Position numbers and translations under genes: made by a program
Origin: Parabacteroides sp. FAFU027
GTDB taxonomy: Bacteria; Bacteroidota; Bacteroidia; Bacteroidales; UBA7332
Reading direction: 5' to 3'
Assembly: GCF_022808675.1 (NCBI RefSeq)
Contig: NZ_JAKZKV010000004.1
Span: forward strand, 310,001-374,000
DNA: 64,000 nt
In this document: positions 17,245 to 26,091 of the stretch, piece by piece
How the letters are laid out: each line of letters begins with the position of its first letter
Numbering within the stretch: position 1 is the first letter of the stretch
Notes under the pieces: generated by a model
Databases searched by the model: none
Told to the model about the DNA's origin: nothing
What the model saw: only the letters and a program-made list of their open reading frames with translations

Positions 17245-19017
17245 ATGGTAAACATAAAAAGAATAATATCTGTCATAACGATTGTTGGCTCAATAGTTGG
17301 TTCTTCTCTTGCATACAGTGCAACAAACAAAAATGAAGTTCTTGCTCATTGGCGTTTTGATACGGTAAAGCACTTACAAGGAGATTCAACGTCACTTTCC
17401 GTGGTCGGAAAACCGCTTACCGCTTCGGAACGTGGTGCGGCTGAACCACAACCTTACGTATTCGACGAGTCGGGCAAAGGGAATTTCCTTCAGGTACGCG
17501 GATCAAGACCGTCACCCAATGTTTTTTCAGACGATGTGCCCACTTCTCAGGTAAATGGACAGCCGAACGTTCGCTCACTTGCCTTAAAGAATGGTGAGTG
17601 TGTGGTGACATTTGATCGCCCGTTGGCTTACTACGACTTGCGCAAAAGCTGGACAATAGAGGGCAGTTTGAAGTGTAACTTACTTGGCACCGAACAGGTT
17701 TATCTTTGCAAAGAAGGCGCAAAAGGACAGTTGTTTGGCGATTTGTCCATCGGGTTCGACAACATGTATAAAAAATACTTTGTTGAGGTGATGTGTGCTG
17801 ACGGTGTGCCTCGTCGTATTGTTGCCGGAGATGAGGTTGAAGCTGGTATGTGGTATGATGTTCGAGCCCAAGCTAGCTATGATTCAAAGATCGGTCAGAC
17901 TCAACTTCGTTTTGAGGTAAAACGTTCGGGTCAGGCTAACTTTGGACAGTCATCTTCCATTTCTTTCAAAGGGATGGCGTTGAATCGCAATGCCGGTATG
18001 TGGGTAATTGGACGTGGGTTTCCGGGAGGTTTTCCTAATAGTCTTCAGGTGCTTGATGGTGCAATAGATGAGGTGAAGATCTCTGGCGAAGCAATGCCCC
18101 GTGTCGCAGGTCAGAACCCGCTTTTTACCGACTGTTTTACCGCTGATCCTGCAATGACCGTAATTGGCAATACAGTGTATGCTTATGTGGGTCAGGATGC
18201 TGCATCGGTTGGTGGATGGTTCGACATGCCCAATTGGCTGTGCTACTCAACTACCGATATGAAGAACTGGAAAGCACATGGTCCTGTTTTGGCGGCAAAA
18301 GATTTTGTAAATGCATATAGCAATGCTTCCTGGGCTGCGCAAGTGGTTGAAAAAGATGGGAAATATTATGATTATGTCACGCTCGATGGGAAAAATGGAC
18401 ACTTTATTACTGTGGCTGTCAGCGATAGCCCTACCGGTCCATTCCAGGAGGCGTTGCCCGGTAAACCCCTCATTACGGATGATATGACCAAAGATTCACA
18501 CAGGGCTAACTCAGATATTGATCCCACTATCCTTATTGATACTGATGGCACTCCATGGATGGCCTGGGGGAATGGCGATTGTTATATGGTAAAATTGAAA
18601 CACAATATGGTCGAAATTGATGGGCCAGTTACCAAAGTTCCATTCAGAAACTATTCGGAGGGGCCTTGGCTATTCAAGCGTAATGGCCTTTATTACATGG
18701 TATATGCTGCTGATGCACCTGGTGTCCAAGCCGAACAAATTGCCTACTCTTTTGCTAAAAATATAACCGGCCCGTGGACGTATGGAGGACTACTCACTAC
18801 TTCGGCAAAATATGGCTTCACCATTCATCCGTCTATCATAGAATTCAAGAATCAATGGTATTTCTTCTATCACGATGGTTCTTACACGTTGAATGGAACT
18901 CCGGGGGGCGATTGCAGACGTCAGGTATGTGCTGAATATCTTTACTTTAATCCGGATGGGAGCATTAAACCAATTGAGCTTACAACAGAAGGAATAAGCA
19001 TTCCGGCCAAAAAATAG
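17245..19017 (+). CDS. GH43 glycosidase with N-terminal LamG-like domain
   Basis: 590 residues. After a signal peptide there is a concanavalin/LamG-like domain (about 28-285, beginning VLAHWRFD), then a GH43 domain (about 290-585): base Asp301 in TADPAM, Asp426 in DIDPTILIDTDG, acid Glu472 in YSEGPWLF. Most family members in this window have the extra domain at the C-terminus, so this reversed order is distinctive. Likely an exo-acting arabinofuranosidase or xylosidase on xylan side chains. It sits between GH43 (15824) and GH115 (19070), with spacings of 23 and 52 bases that suggest one transcript. Confidence 0.86.
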   Translation: MVNIKRIISVITIVGSIVGSSLAYSATNKNEVLAHWRFDTVKHLQGDSTSLSVVGKPLTASERGAAEPQPYVFDESGKGNFLQVRGSRPSPNVFSDDVPTSQVNGQPNVRSLALKNGECVVTFDRPLAYYDLRKSWTIEGSLKCNLLGTEQVYLCKEGAKGQLFGDLSIGFDNMYKKYFVEVMCADGVPRRIVAGDEVEAGMWYDVRAQASYDSKIGQTQLRFEVKRSGQANFGQSSSISFKGMALNRNAGMWVIGRGFPGGFPNSLQVLDGAIDEVKISGEAMPRVAGQNPLFTDCFTADPAMTVIGNTVYAYVGQDAASVGGWFDMPNWLCYSTTDMKNWKAHGPVLAAKDFVNAYSNASWAAQVVEKDGKYYDYVTLDGKNGHFITVAVSDSPTGPFQEALPGKPLITDDMTKDSHRANSDIDPTILIDTDGTPWMAWGNGDCYMVKLKHNMVEIDGPVTKVPFRNYSEGPWLFKRNGLYYMVYAADAPGVQAEQIAYSFAKNITGPWTYGGLLTTSAKYGFTIHPSIIEFKNQWYFFYHDGSYTLNGTPGGDCRRQVCAEYLYFNPDGSIKPIELTTEGISIPAKK

Positions 19018-19069
19018 ATTGTTTTTAAGAATAAGAATCTGGAAAACACCAGTGTATTTGTAACTTTAA

Positions 19070-22060
19070 ATGAACAGTATAATGAGCGTTAAAAGCAACC
19101 TGAAACATCTTTTCCTTATCGCAGGGATTATCTTGATTAAATCAGTTTCTGTCAATGCATCAGATAAGGTCAATTTCAGAACGCCATCTCAATTCATTCA
19201 ACATATTGCCTCTTCAAAATCTTTTAAAATTGTGGCTAATGGAGCTGCAGCACAGATTGTTGTCGATCCTGCTGACTGGAAAGGCGTTATACGCGCAGCA
19301 AACGACTTGGGAGATGATGTTCGCAAAGTTTCTGGTGTTGCAGCCAGCGTGAAGCAAGCCGTAACTCCCGACCCAGGTTCCATTATTATCGGTACGATTG
19401 GTAAAAGCCGCGTGATTGACAAACTTATAGCTGATAAGAAAATAGATGTCTCAGATATTAAGGGGCAATGGGAATCATTTCTTATTCAGACAGTGGATGG
19501 AAACCTGGTAGTTGCCGGAAGCGACAAACGCGGGACTATTTATGGAGTCTACGACATTTCCGAAAAAATAGGGGTATCTCCATGGTATTTCTGGGCTGAT
19601 GTTCCTGCCAAGAGAAGCAGTGCGTTATACGTTAAGGCCGGTCGTTACGTTCAGGATTCTCCCAAAGTAAAATATCGGGGTATTTTTATCAACGATGAAT
19701 CTCCATCTTTCACCGGTTGGTGCAACGCTAAATTTGGCGGTGTCAACTCCAAGATGTATGTAAATATGTTTGAATTGCTTTTACGGTTAAAAGCCAATTA
19801 TTTGTGGCCAGCCATGTGGGGCAATGCATTTAATGAAGATGATCCAATGAGTCCGGTTTTAGCCGACGAATACGGTATTGTGATGGGAACTTCGCACCAC
19901 GAACCTATGATGCGGGCTCAAAAGGAATATACCAAACGCAAGGAAGAAATCGGCACTTGGGACTTTGTAACGAATAGTGCGAATCTTGAAAAATTTTGGT
20001 TTGATGGTCTCAACAGGAACAAAAATTACGAGAACCTGATTACTATGAGTATGCGTGGTGATGGTGATGTGGCTATGGGAAAAGGGAACGACCTCGAAAA
20101 TATCAAAACATTGCAGAATGTAATAAAAAGTCAGCGGGATATTATCCAAAAGGTTTATAATGACGATCCCGCCAATCATCCTCAGTTGTGGGCTATTTTT
20201 ACCGAAGTTCAGCGCTACTACGATGCAGGCTTCAATGTGCCCGAGGATATTACGCTGCTGTTTTGCGACAACAACTGGGGGTATATACGACGTATTTTGC
20301 CTCCAAAAGAAAAGAACAGGAAAGGTGGCGCCGGATTGTATTATCACATCGATATGAACGGAGGGCCAAATAACGACCGCTGGGTTAATACGACCACTAT
20401 TCCGAAACTTCGTGAGCAGTTCAATCTGGCATACCAAAGCGGACTTGACCGTATATGGATCGTTAACGTAGGCGATTTGAAACCGAAGGAACTTCCTATC
20501 GACTTCATTATGCATTTTGCCTGGAATCCGGATGCTTATCCGGCAGACAAAGCATCGGATTATACGATTAACTGGGCTAAAGGTATTTTTGGCGAAGAAC
20601 ATGCCGAAGAAATTGCTGATATTGTTTCTAAGTATTCAAAATACAATCTTTTAAGAAAGGCCGAGGTTCAATCTCCCCAAATATTCAGCTATGTCAACTA
20701 CAACGAAGCCGACCGAATGCTTAAACTTTGGCGCGATGTGGTGGCAAAAGCCGAAGCGTTGGAAGCGAAAATTGCTCCTGAAGCAAAAGATGCTTACTAC
20801 CAGTTGGTACTTTATCCAACAAAGGCTTCAGCCGGAGTTGCCGAAATGTATATTTCGGTTGGCAAAAACTTGTTGTATGCTAAACAAGGACGAGTGAACG
20901 CCAACGATTATGCCCAGCGTACAAGGGATCTCTTCGATCTTGATAAAAAATTAAGCGATTACTACAACGTTGCGATGTCCAATGGCAAGTGGAAAAACAT
21001 GATGTCTGATATACATATCGGATATACAAGTTGGCAGATGCCTCGTGAAAATAAACTACCGGAGATGAAAGTGGTAACTCCACTTGCCGAACCAACTTTG
21101 GGTGTTGCTGTCGAAGGGTCAGAGGCTGCCTGGCCAGGCGGTGCCGGAAAGCCTCAGCTTCCTGTATTTGACAGGCTTAAAAATCAATCATATTATATAG
21201 ATGTCTTCAATAGAGGCGTTGGCTCTTTTCAGTTTGAAGCAAAAGCCAATAAGTCCTGGATTAAATTAAATAAGACCAAGGGTAAGGTTGAAAAGGATGT
21301 GCGACTAATAGTAGATGTTGACTGGAAAACATTGCCCGAAGGCAAATCGGATGGCATTGTTGAAATAAGGAAAGGCAACGAGCTTGTTTCTGTAACGGTT
21401 AGTGCAATAAAAGCAGCCTTGCCCAAAGTGACAGAGCCTTATTTTGGAAACTTTACGGGCGAATTCACCATTCCTGCTGAGAAGTTTAATGTTAGCACTC
21501 CGGGTAAAAATGCAAAATGGATTCTTCTGCCTGATCTTGGCAAAGGTAAAGCTTGTATGGGGATTTATCCCGTAACCAGCCCAAGTACGACCGCAGCTGA
21601 TGGCCCGAAACTTGAGTATAAAGTATTCCTCCCAACTACCGGAAAAACTACTGTTTGCCTGGGCATTCTACCAACTCAGGATGTCTATCCACAACGTGGG
21701 TTGAGAATCGCTGTTGCATTAGACGGTCAGGAGCCGCTGGTATTGGATGCACGAAAAGGATTTTATGATGAGTTTAAAGAATATACTCCCGAAATTCTGG
21801 CCAGATCAACGGTGTTGAAGCCTTATCCACCACTCAACAAAAATATTGCGTTAATTGGCGCCGGCCAATTTCGAAGAAACGAGATTTTTGACAATATGCG
21901 CTGGCTTGACTTTGACGTGAATGTAAAAGAACCGGGTATCCATACCCTGAAAATCATTATGATTGATCCTGAAGTGGTGGTTGAAAAGATCGTAGTAAAT
22001 CCGGATAATAATCATCCAAGTTATTTCGGAGCTCCCTCTATTCAGCATAATGCAAGATAA
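19070..22060 (+). CDS. GH115 xylan alpha-1,2-glucuronidase
   Basis: 996 residues, near the usual length of the family. Signal peptide, N-terminal domain with DKRGTIYGVYDISEKIGVSP (about 145-170), then the GH115 catalytic core with YRGIFINDESP, LKANYLWPAMWGNAF, MGTSHHEPMMRA and a C-terminal beta-domain. GH115 enzymes remove (4-O-methyl)glucuronic acid from internal xylose residues of long xylan. ATG codons at 19070 and 19082 could both start it. It directly precedes a GH67, which acts on terminally placed uronic acid in short oligosaccharides, so the two cover successive steps. Confidence 0.93.
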   Translation: MNSIMSVKSNLKHLFLIAGIILIKSVSVNASDKVNFRTPSQFIQHIASSKSFKIVANGAAAQIVVDPADWKGVIRAANDLGDDVRKVSGVAASVKQAVTPDPGSIIIGTIGKSRVIDKLIADKKIDVSDIKGQWESFLIQTVDGNLVVAGSDKRGTIYGVYDISEKIGVSPWYFWADVPAKRSSALYVKAGRYVQDSPKVKYRGIFINDESPSFTGWCNAKFGGVNSKMYVNMFELLLRLKANYLWPAMWGNAFNEDDPMSPVLADEYGIVMGTSHHEPMMRAQKEYTKRKEEIGTWDFVTNSANLEKFWFDGLNRNKNYENLITMSMRGDGDVAMGKGNDLENIKTLQNVIKSQRDIIQKVYNDDPANHPQLWAIFTEVQRYYDAGFNVPEDITLLFCDNNWGYIRRILPPKEKNRKGGAGLYYHIDMNGGPNNDRWVNTTTIPKLREQFNLAYQSGLDRIWIVNVGDLKPKELPIDFIMHFAWNPDAYPADKASDYTINWAKGIFGEEHAEEIADIVSKYSKYNLLRKAEVQSPQIFSYVNYNEADRMLKLWRDVVAKAEALEAKIAPEAKDAYYQLVLYPTKASAGVAEMYISVGKNLLYAKQGRVNANDYAQRTRDLFDLDKKLSDYYNVAMSNGKWKNMMSDIHIGYTSWQMPRENKLPEMKVVTPLAEPTLGVAVEGSEAAWPGGAGKPQLPVFDRLKNQSYYIDVFNRGVGSFQFEAKANKSWIKLNKTKGKVEKDVRLIVDVDWKTLPEGKSDGIVEIRKGNELVSVTVSAIKAALPKVTEPYFGNFTGEFTIPAEKFNVSTPGKNAKWILLPDLGKGKACMGIYPVTSPSTTAADGPKLEYKVFLPTTGKTTVCLGILPTQDVYPQRGLRIAVALDGQEPLVLDARKGFYDEFKEYTPEILARSTVLKPYPPLNKNIALIGAGQFRRNEIFDNMRWLDFDVNVKEPGIHTLKIIMIDPEVVVEKIVVNPDNNHPSYFGAPSIQHNAR

Positions 22061-22096
22061 ACTACGTGTTAACATTTTAATTAATAGAATATTTAT

Positions 22097-24166
22097 ATGA
22101 GAAATAAATTGTTGTGTTTGATTCTATTGGCGTTTACCTTAAATCTTCAGGCGGAGAATGGTCACAGTCTTTGGCTTCGGGCTAATAGCTCGCGAGCAGT
22201 AAATATTGTTTGCGCCAAGAGTTCTCCAACTTTGGCTATTGCAAAACAGGAACTGAAGCAAGGTTGGCTTGGGCAAAACGGGGCAAAAATTGTTTTAACT
22301 GTAAAAAATGACAAAGCCATCAAAGGTGATGGCTTTAAACTTTCTGGAAATGAAATTCAAGCCAATACTGATTTAGGAATCTTGTATGGTGTGTACGAAC
22401 TTTTGCGCCGTCAGCAAACAGAACAACCCATTGTTCAGAATGAAATATGTAATCCGTCATACCAGCGAAGGGTGTTAAACCATTGGGATAATCTGGACGG
22501 TTCGATTGAGCGTGGATATGCCGGGCGTTCGATATTCTGGCATGATGTAGAAAAAGGTTATGCCGTAACTGACAAAGACAGGAATTTGTGGAAAGAATAT
22601 GCACGAGCAAATGCCTCTATAGGGATTAACGGTACGGTATTGAACAACGTTAACTCTTCAAAGCTAATGTTGACAACTGAATGCCTTGCGAAAGTGAAGG
22701 CAATTGCCGAAGTACTACGTCCTTATGGTATTAAAACCTATCTTTCAGTAAAATTCTCTTCCCCTCCATTAATCGGAGGTTTAAAAACATCCGATCCATT
22801 AAATCCCGAAGTAATAAAATGGTGGAAAGATAAAGCAAATGAAATTTACAAAACCATTCCCGATTTTGGTGGTTTTCTGATAAAAGCCAATAGCGAAGGA
22901 GAACCCGGTCCACAGGATTTTGGACGTACTCATGCCGATGGAGCCAACATGTTGGCCGATGCAGTTAAGCCATTTGGTGGTATTATTATGTGGCGCGCTT
23001 TTGTTTATGAAGCCAACAGCAAAGACCGTGCTTGCCAGGCCTATAAAGAGTTTATGCCGCTTGATGGACAGTTTCGCGATAATGTAATTATTCAGGTAAA
23101 AAATGGTCCGGTAGATTTTCAACCACGCGAACCGTTTACTCCTCTATTCGGGGCATTGAAAAAGACTTCTGTTATGCCAGAGTTGCAGATAACTCAAGAA
23201 TATCTTGGGCATTCAATCCAATTAGTTTATCTGGCTACCATGTGGGAAGAGTTTCTAAAAAGTGATACTTATCAAGAAGGTAACGGAAGTACCGTCGCAC
23301 GCACCACTGATGGTAGTATTTTCCCTCAAAAATACACAGCAATAGCGGGTGTGGCCAATATAGGGTTGGATAACAACTGGTGTGGTCATCATTTTGCCCA
23401 GGCAAATTGGTATGCTTTTGGTCGAATGGCTTGGAATAACCAGATAACCAGCGAGAAAATTGCTGACGAATGGCTAAGGCTTACCTTTTTGCCCAAAGAT
23501 GAAAAGCTAACTCCAAATGTTGCCGATTGGCAAAAGACCTTTTTAGCACCCGTAAAACAAATGATGCTGGAAAGTCGAGAAGCTACTGTGAATTATTCGA
23601 TGCCGCTGGGTCTTCATCATATTTTTGCAGGACTCAATAATACTCATTATGGCCCTGGTCCATGGTTTGGTCCTAAGGGTATTCGTAAGGATTGGACGGC
23701 GGCATATTACCACAAAGCCGATTCATTGGGCATTGGATTCGATCGTACTACGAAAGGAACAGATGCGGTAAGTCAATACCATGAACCTTTGAGGAGCCAG
23801 TTTGAAAGTGTGGCAACTTGTCCCGAAATATATCTGTTGTGGTTTCATCATTTGCCTTGGGACTATAAAATGAAAAACGGACGTATTCTTTGGGACGAAT
23901 TGTGTTACGCGTATGATAAAGGGGTAAACGAAGTGCGACAGTTTCAAAAAACGTGGGACAAAGTACAGCCCTATGTTGATGCTCAGCGTTTCTCAGAAGT
24001 TCAAAGTAAACTACGCCAGCAATGCCGTGATGCACAGGTTTGGAAAGATGGCTGCTTGCTGTATTTTCAGCAATTCAGCAAAAGACCAATTCCTTTTGAG
24101 ATCGAACGCCCTGTATATGATTTGAACTATTTGCTTAAAACAGATCTGACAGAGCTACTAAAATAA
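22097..24166 (+). CDS. GH67 alpha-glucuronidase
   Basis: 689 residues, full length for the family. Signal peptide ending near NLQAE, N-terminal beta-domain (about 20-125), (beta/alpha)8 barrel with HWDNLDGSIERGYAG at about 134, acid Glu267 in KANSEGEPGP, general base pair Asp340 (NGPVDF) and Glu368 (TQEYLGH), then an alpha-helical C-terminal domain. The 28-residue spacing of the last two matches the pair described in the Cellvibrio enzyme. It releases MeGlcA from the non-reducing-end xylose of xylo-oligosaccharides, normally in the periplasm. It lies 36 bases after GH115, probably co-transcribed. Confidence 0.94.
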   Translation: MRNKLLCLILLAFTLNLQAENGHSLWLRANSSRAVNIVCAKSSPTLAIAKQELKQGWLGQNGAKIVLTVKNDKAIKGDGFKLSGNEIQANTDLGILYGVYELLRRQQTEQPIVQNEICNPSYQRRVLNHWDNLDGSIERGYAGRSIFWHDVEKGYAVTDKDRNLWKEYARANASIGINGTVLNNVNSSKLMLTTECLAKVKAIAEVLRPYGIKTYLSVKFSSPPLIGGLKTSDPLNPEVIKWWKDKANEIYKTIPDFGGFLIKANSEGEPGPQDFGRTHADGANMLADAVKPFGGIIMWRAFVYEANSKDRACQAYKEFMPLDGQFRDNVIIQVKNGPVDFQPREPFTPLFGALKKTSVMPELQITQEYLGHSIQLVYLATMWEEFLKSDTYQEGNGSTVARTTDGSIFPQKYTAIAGVANIGLDNNWCGHHFAQANWYAFGRMAWNNQITSEKIADEWLRLTFLPKDEKLTPNVADWQKTFLAPVKQMMLESREATVNYSMPLGLHHIFAGLNNTHYGPGPWFGPKGIRKDWTAAYYHKADSLGIGFDRTTKGTDAVSQYHEPLRSQFESVATCPEIYLLWFHHLPWDYKMKNGRILWDELCYAYDKGVNEVRQFQKTWDKVQPYVDAQRFSEVQSKLRQQCRDAQVWKDGCLLYFQQFSKRPIPFEIERPVYDLNYLLKTDLTELLK

Positions 24167-24244
24167 ATCATAATGGAAGTACGATGCATCCTTATAGTTG
24201 ATAAAAGCATTATAACAAACTGATATTTAATACATATTCAATAG

Positions 24245-26038
24245 ATGGACTCAAAGAAACACCTGACTTTATTACTTGTATGCTGCTTGATTTGTGCTTC
24301 CGCTGTTTTTGCGCAAACAAAAAGGAATTACCACGCGTACGCAAAAACGCCTCCGCTCGGCTGGAACAGCTGGGATATTTACGGCACAACAGTAACCGAA
24401 CAGCAGGTGAAAGAACAAGCCGACGCTATGGCCAAATACCTTTTGCCCAGTGGATATAAATACCTAACAGTAGATATTCAATGGTATGAACCAGAGTCAA
24501 AAGGGCATGCGTACAAACCAGGGGCGATTCTTACTATGGACGAATATGGTCGTCTCACTCCGGGATTGAAAAAATTTCCTTCTGCTGCAAATGGAAAAGG
24601 ATTTAAGTCATTAGCTGATTATGTGCATTCCAAAGGATTGAAATTCGGAATTCATATTATGCGTGGAATTCCTCGTCAGGCGGTTGAGCAAAACACTCCG
24701 GTTCTTGGAACTAATCTCAAGGCACAGGACATTGCAGTCAAAAGCTCTACCTGTCCGTGGAATCCCGATATGTACGGTGTGGATGCTACCAAGCCTGAAG
24801 GACAGGCTTATTATAATTCAATTGTTCAGATGTATGCCGACTGGGGAGTTGATTTGATAAAGTGTGATGACATTTCGCGTCCTTACGACAATGTGCAAAA
24901 AGCCGAAGTGGAAGCTCTTCGCAATGCTATTGATAAAACCGGTCGTCCCATCGTATTAAGTTTGTCACCAGGTGCAACGCCGGTCAAGATGGGTGAACAC
25001 GTTATGAATCACGCTAATATGTGGCGTATTACTGACGATTTCTGGGATCGCTGGGGTGCTTTGCTGGCTATGTTTGAACGGATGGATGCCTGGACTCCGT
25101 ATCGTGGACCGGGCCATTTTCCCGATGCAGATATGCTTCCTATCGGATTGGTTGAATTTAACCGACCAACAAGATTTACTAAAGATGAACAATACACCCT
25201 TATGAGCTTGTGGGCTATCGGCCGTTCGCCGTTGATTTTCGGAGGAGATATGACTAAGCTTGATGGTTTTACCAAAGAAATGTTGACAAACCCAGAGATG
25301 CTGAAAGTGAATCAGCATAGCGTGAATAACCGTCAGGTATCTCGTGATAAAAATCTGATTGTATGGACTGCTGATAAACCTGATAGTAAAGACAAATATG
25401 TCGCTCTCTTCAATGCGCAAAGCAAAGGGGATAATGTTGATTTTAACAATGCTGATTATGCAAGCCCTGTCATAGCTGGTAAGGGTAGCTCTCAAAAGGT
25501 TGAGGTTTCGGTTAAAGATGGAAAAAGGCTTGTTTTGTTTGTAAAGGATGGAGGTAACGGATTTGATTGGGACCATATAGTTTGGGCTGATCCTGTATTG
25601 CATGGACCAAAAGGTGATTTGAAACTGACTGATCTTAAGTGGTTAAGTGCCACTTCGGGATGGGGTGAAGCCCACGTGAACCGCACATGTGATAACAGGC
25701 CAATCGTCATTAATGATAAGACTGTCGAAGGAATTGGTGCGCATGCTGAGTCGGTGATAGTTTACCAATTACCTGAAGGTTACGATACTTTTTCTGCTAC
25801 TGGGTATGTGACACAGGAGACAGGCTCGGTTGTGTTTGGTGTGCTTGTTGATAAAGGCGCTATGAATTTGCCCGAAACAGCTGAGGTAAAAGTGAAATTT
25901 CAATCCATTGGCATAAAAGGTAAAGCCAAAGTATATGACGTGTGGGCGCATAAGGATCTGGGTGTATTTAACGGATCGTTTGGTCGGGAGTTAAAACAAC
26001 ATGGTGCTGGGCTTTACAGAATCAGTCCGCTACGATAA
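24245..26038 (+). CDS. GH27 glycosidase (alpha-galactosidase type) with C-terminal NPCBM-like domain
   Basis: 597 residues with a signal peptide ending AVFAQ. GH27 domain about 30-400: TPPLGWNSWDIYG, nucleophile Asp208 in DLIKCDD, acid/base Asp265 in WRITDDFWD. The C-terminal ~170 residues resemble an NPCBM/NEW2 domain (GVGAH-type IGAHAESVI, then VWAHKDLGVFNGSF). GH27 enzymes remove terminal alpha-D-galactose; some members are beta-L-arabinopyranosidases. Either would suit galactose or arabinopyranose caps on complex xylan. The paralogue at 29972 has the NPCBM at the N-terminus instead, so the pair are not simple duplicates. Confidence 0.88.
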   Translation: MDSKKHLTLLLVCCLICASAVFAQTKRNYHAYAKTPPLGWNSWDIYGTTVTEQQVKEQADAMAKYLLPSGYKYLTVDIQWYEPESKGHAYKPGAILTMDEYGRLTPGLKKFPSAANGKGFKSLADYVHSKGLKFGIHIMRGIPRQAVEQNTPVLGTNLKAQDIAVKSSTCPWNPDMYGVDATKPEGQAYYNSIVQMYADWGVDLIKCDDISRPYDNVQKAEVEALRNAIDKTGRPIVLSLSPGATPVKMGEHVMNHANMWRITDDFWDRWGALLAMFERMDAWTPYRGPGHFPDADMLPIGLVEFNRPTRFTKDEQYTLMSLWAIGRSPLIFGGDMTKLDGFTKEMLTNPEMLKVNQHSVNNRQVSRDKNLIVWTADKPDSKDKYVALFNAQSKGDNVDFNNADYASPVIAGKGSSQKVEVSVKDGKRLVLFVKDGGNGFDWDHIVWADPVLHGPKGDLKLTDLKWLSATSGWGEAHVNRTCDNRPIVINDKTVEGIGAHAESVIVYQLPEGYDTFSATGYVTQETGSVVFGVLVDKGAMNLPETAEVKVKFQSIGIKGKAKVYDVWAHKDLGVFNGSFGRELKQHGAGLYRISPLR

Positions 26039-26091
26039 ATAATTACTTGCGAATTTGTATTATTTAGTTAAATAAACAGAAAGATACACTC

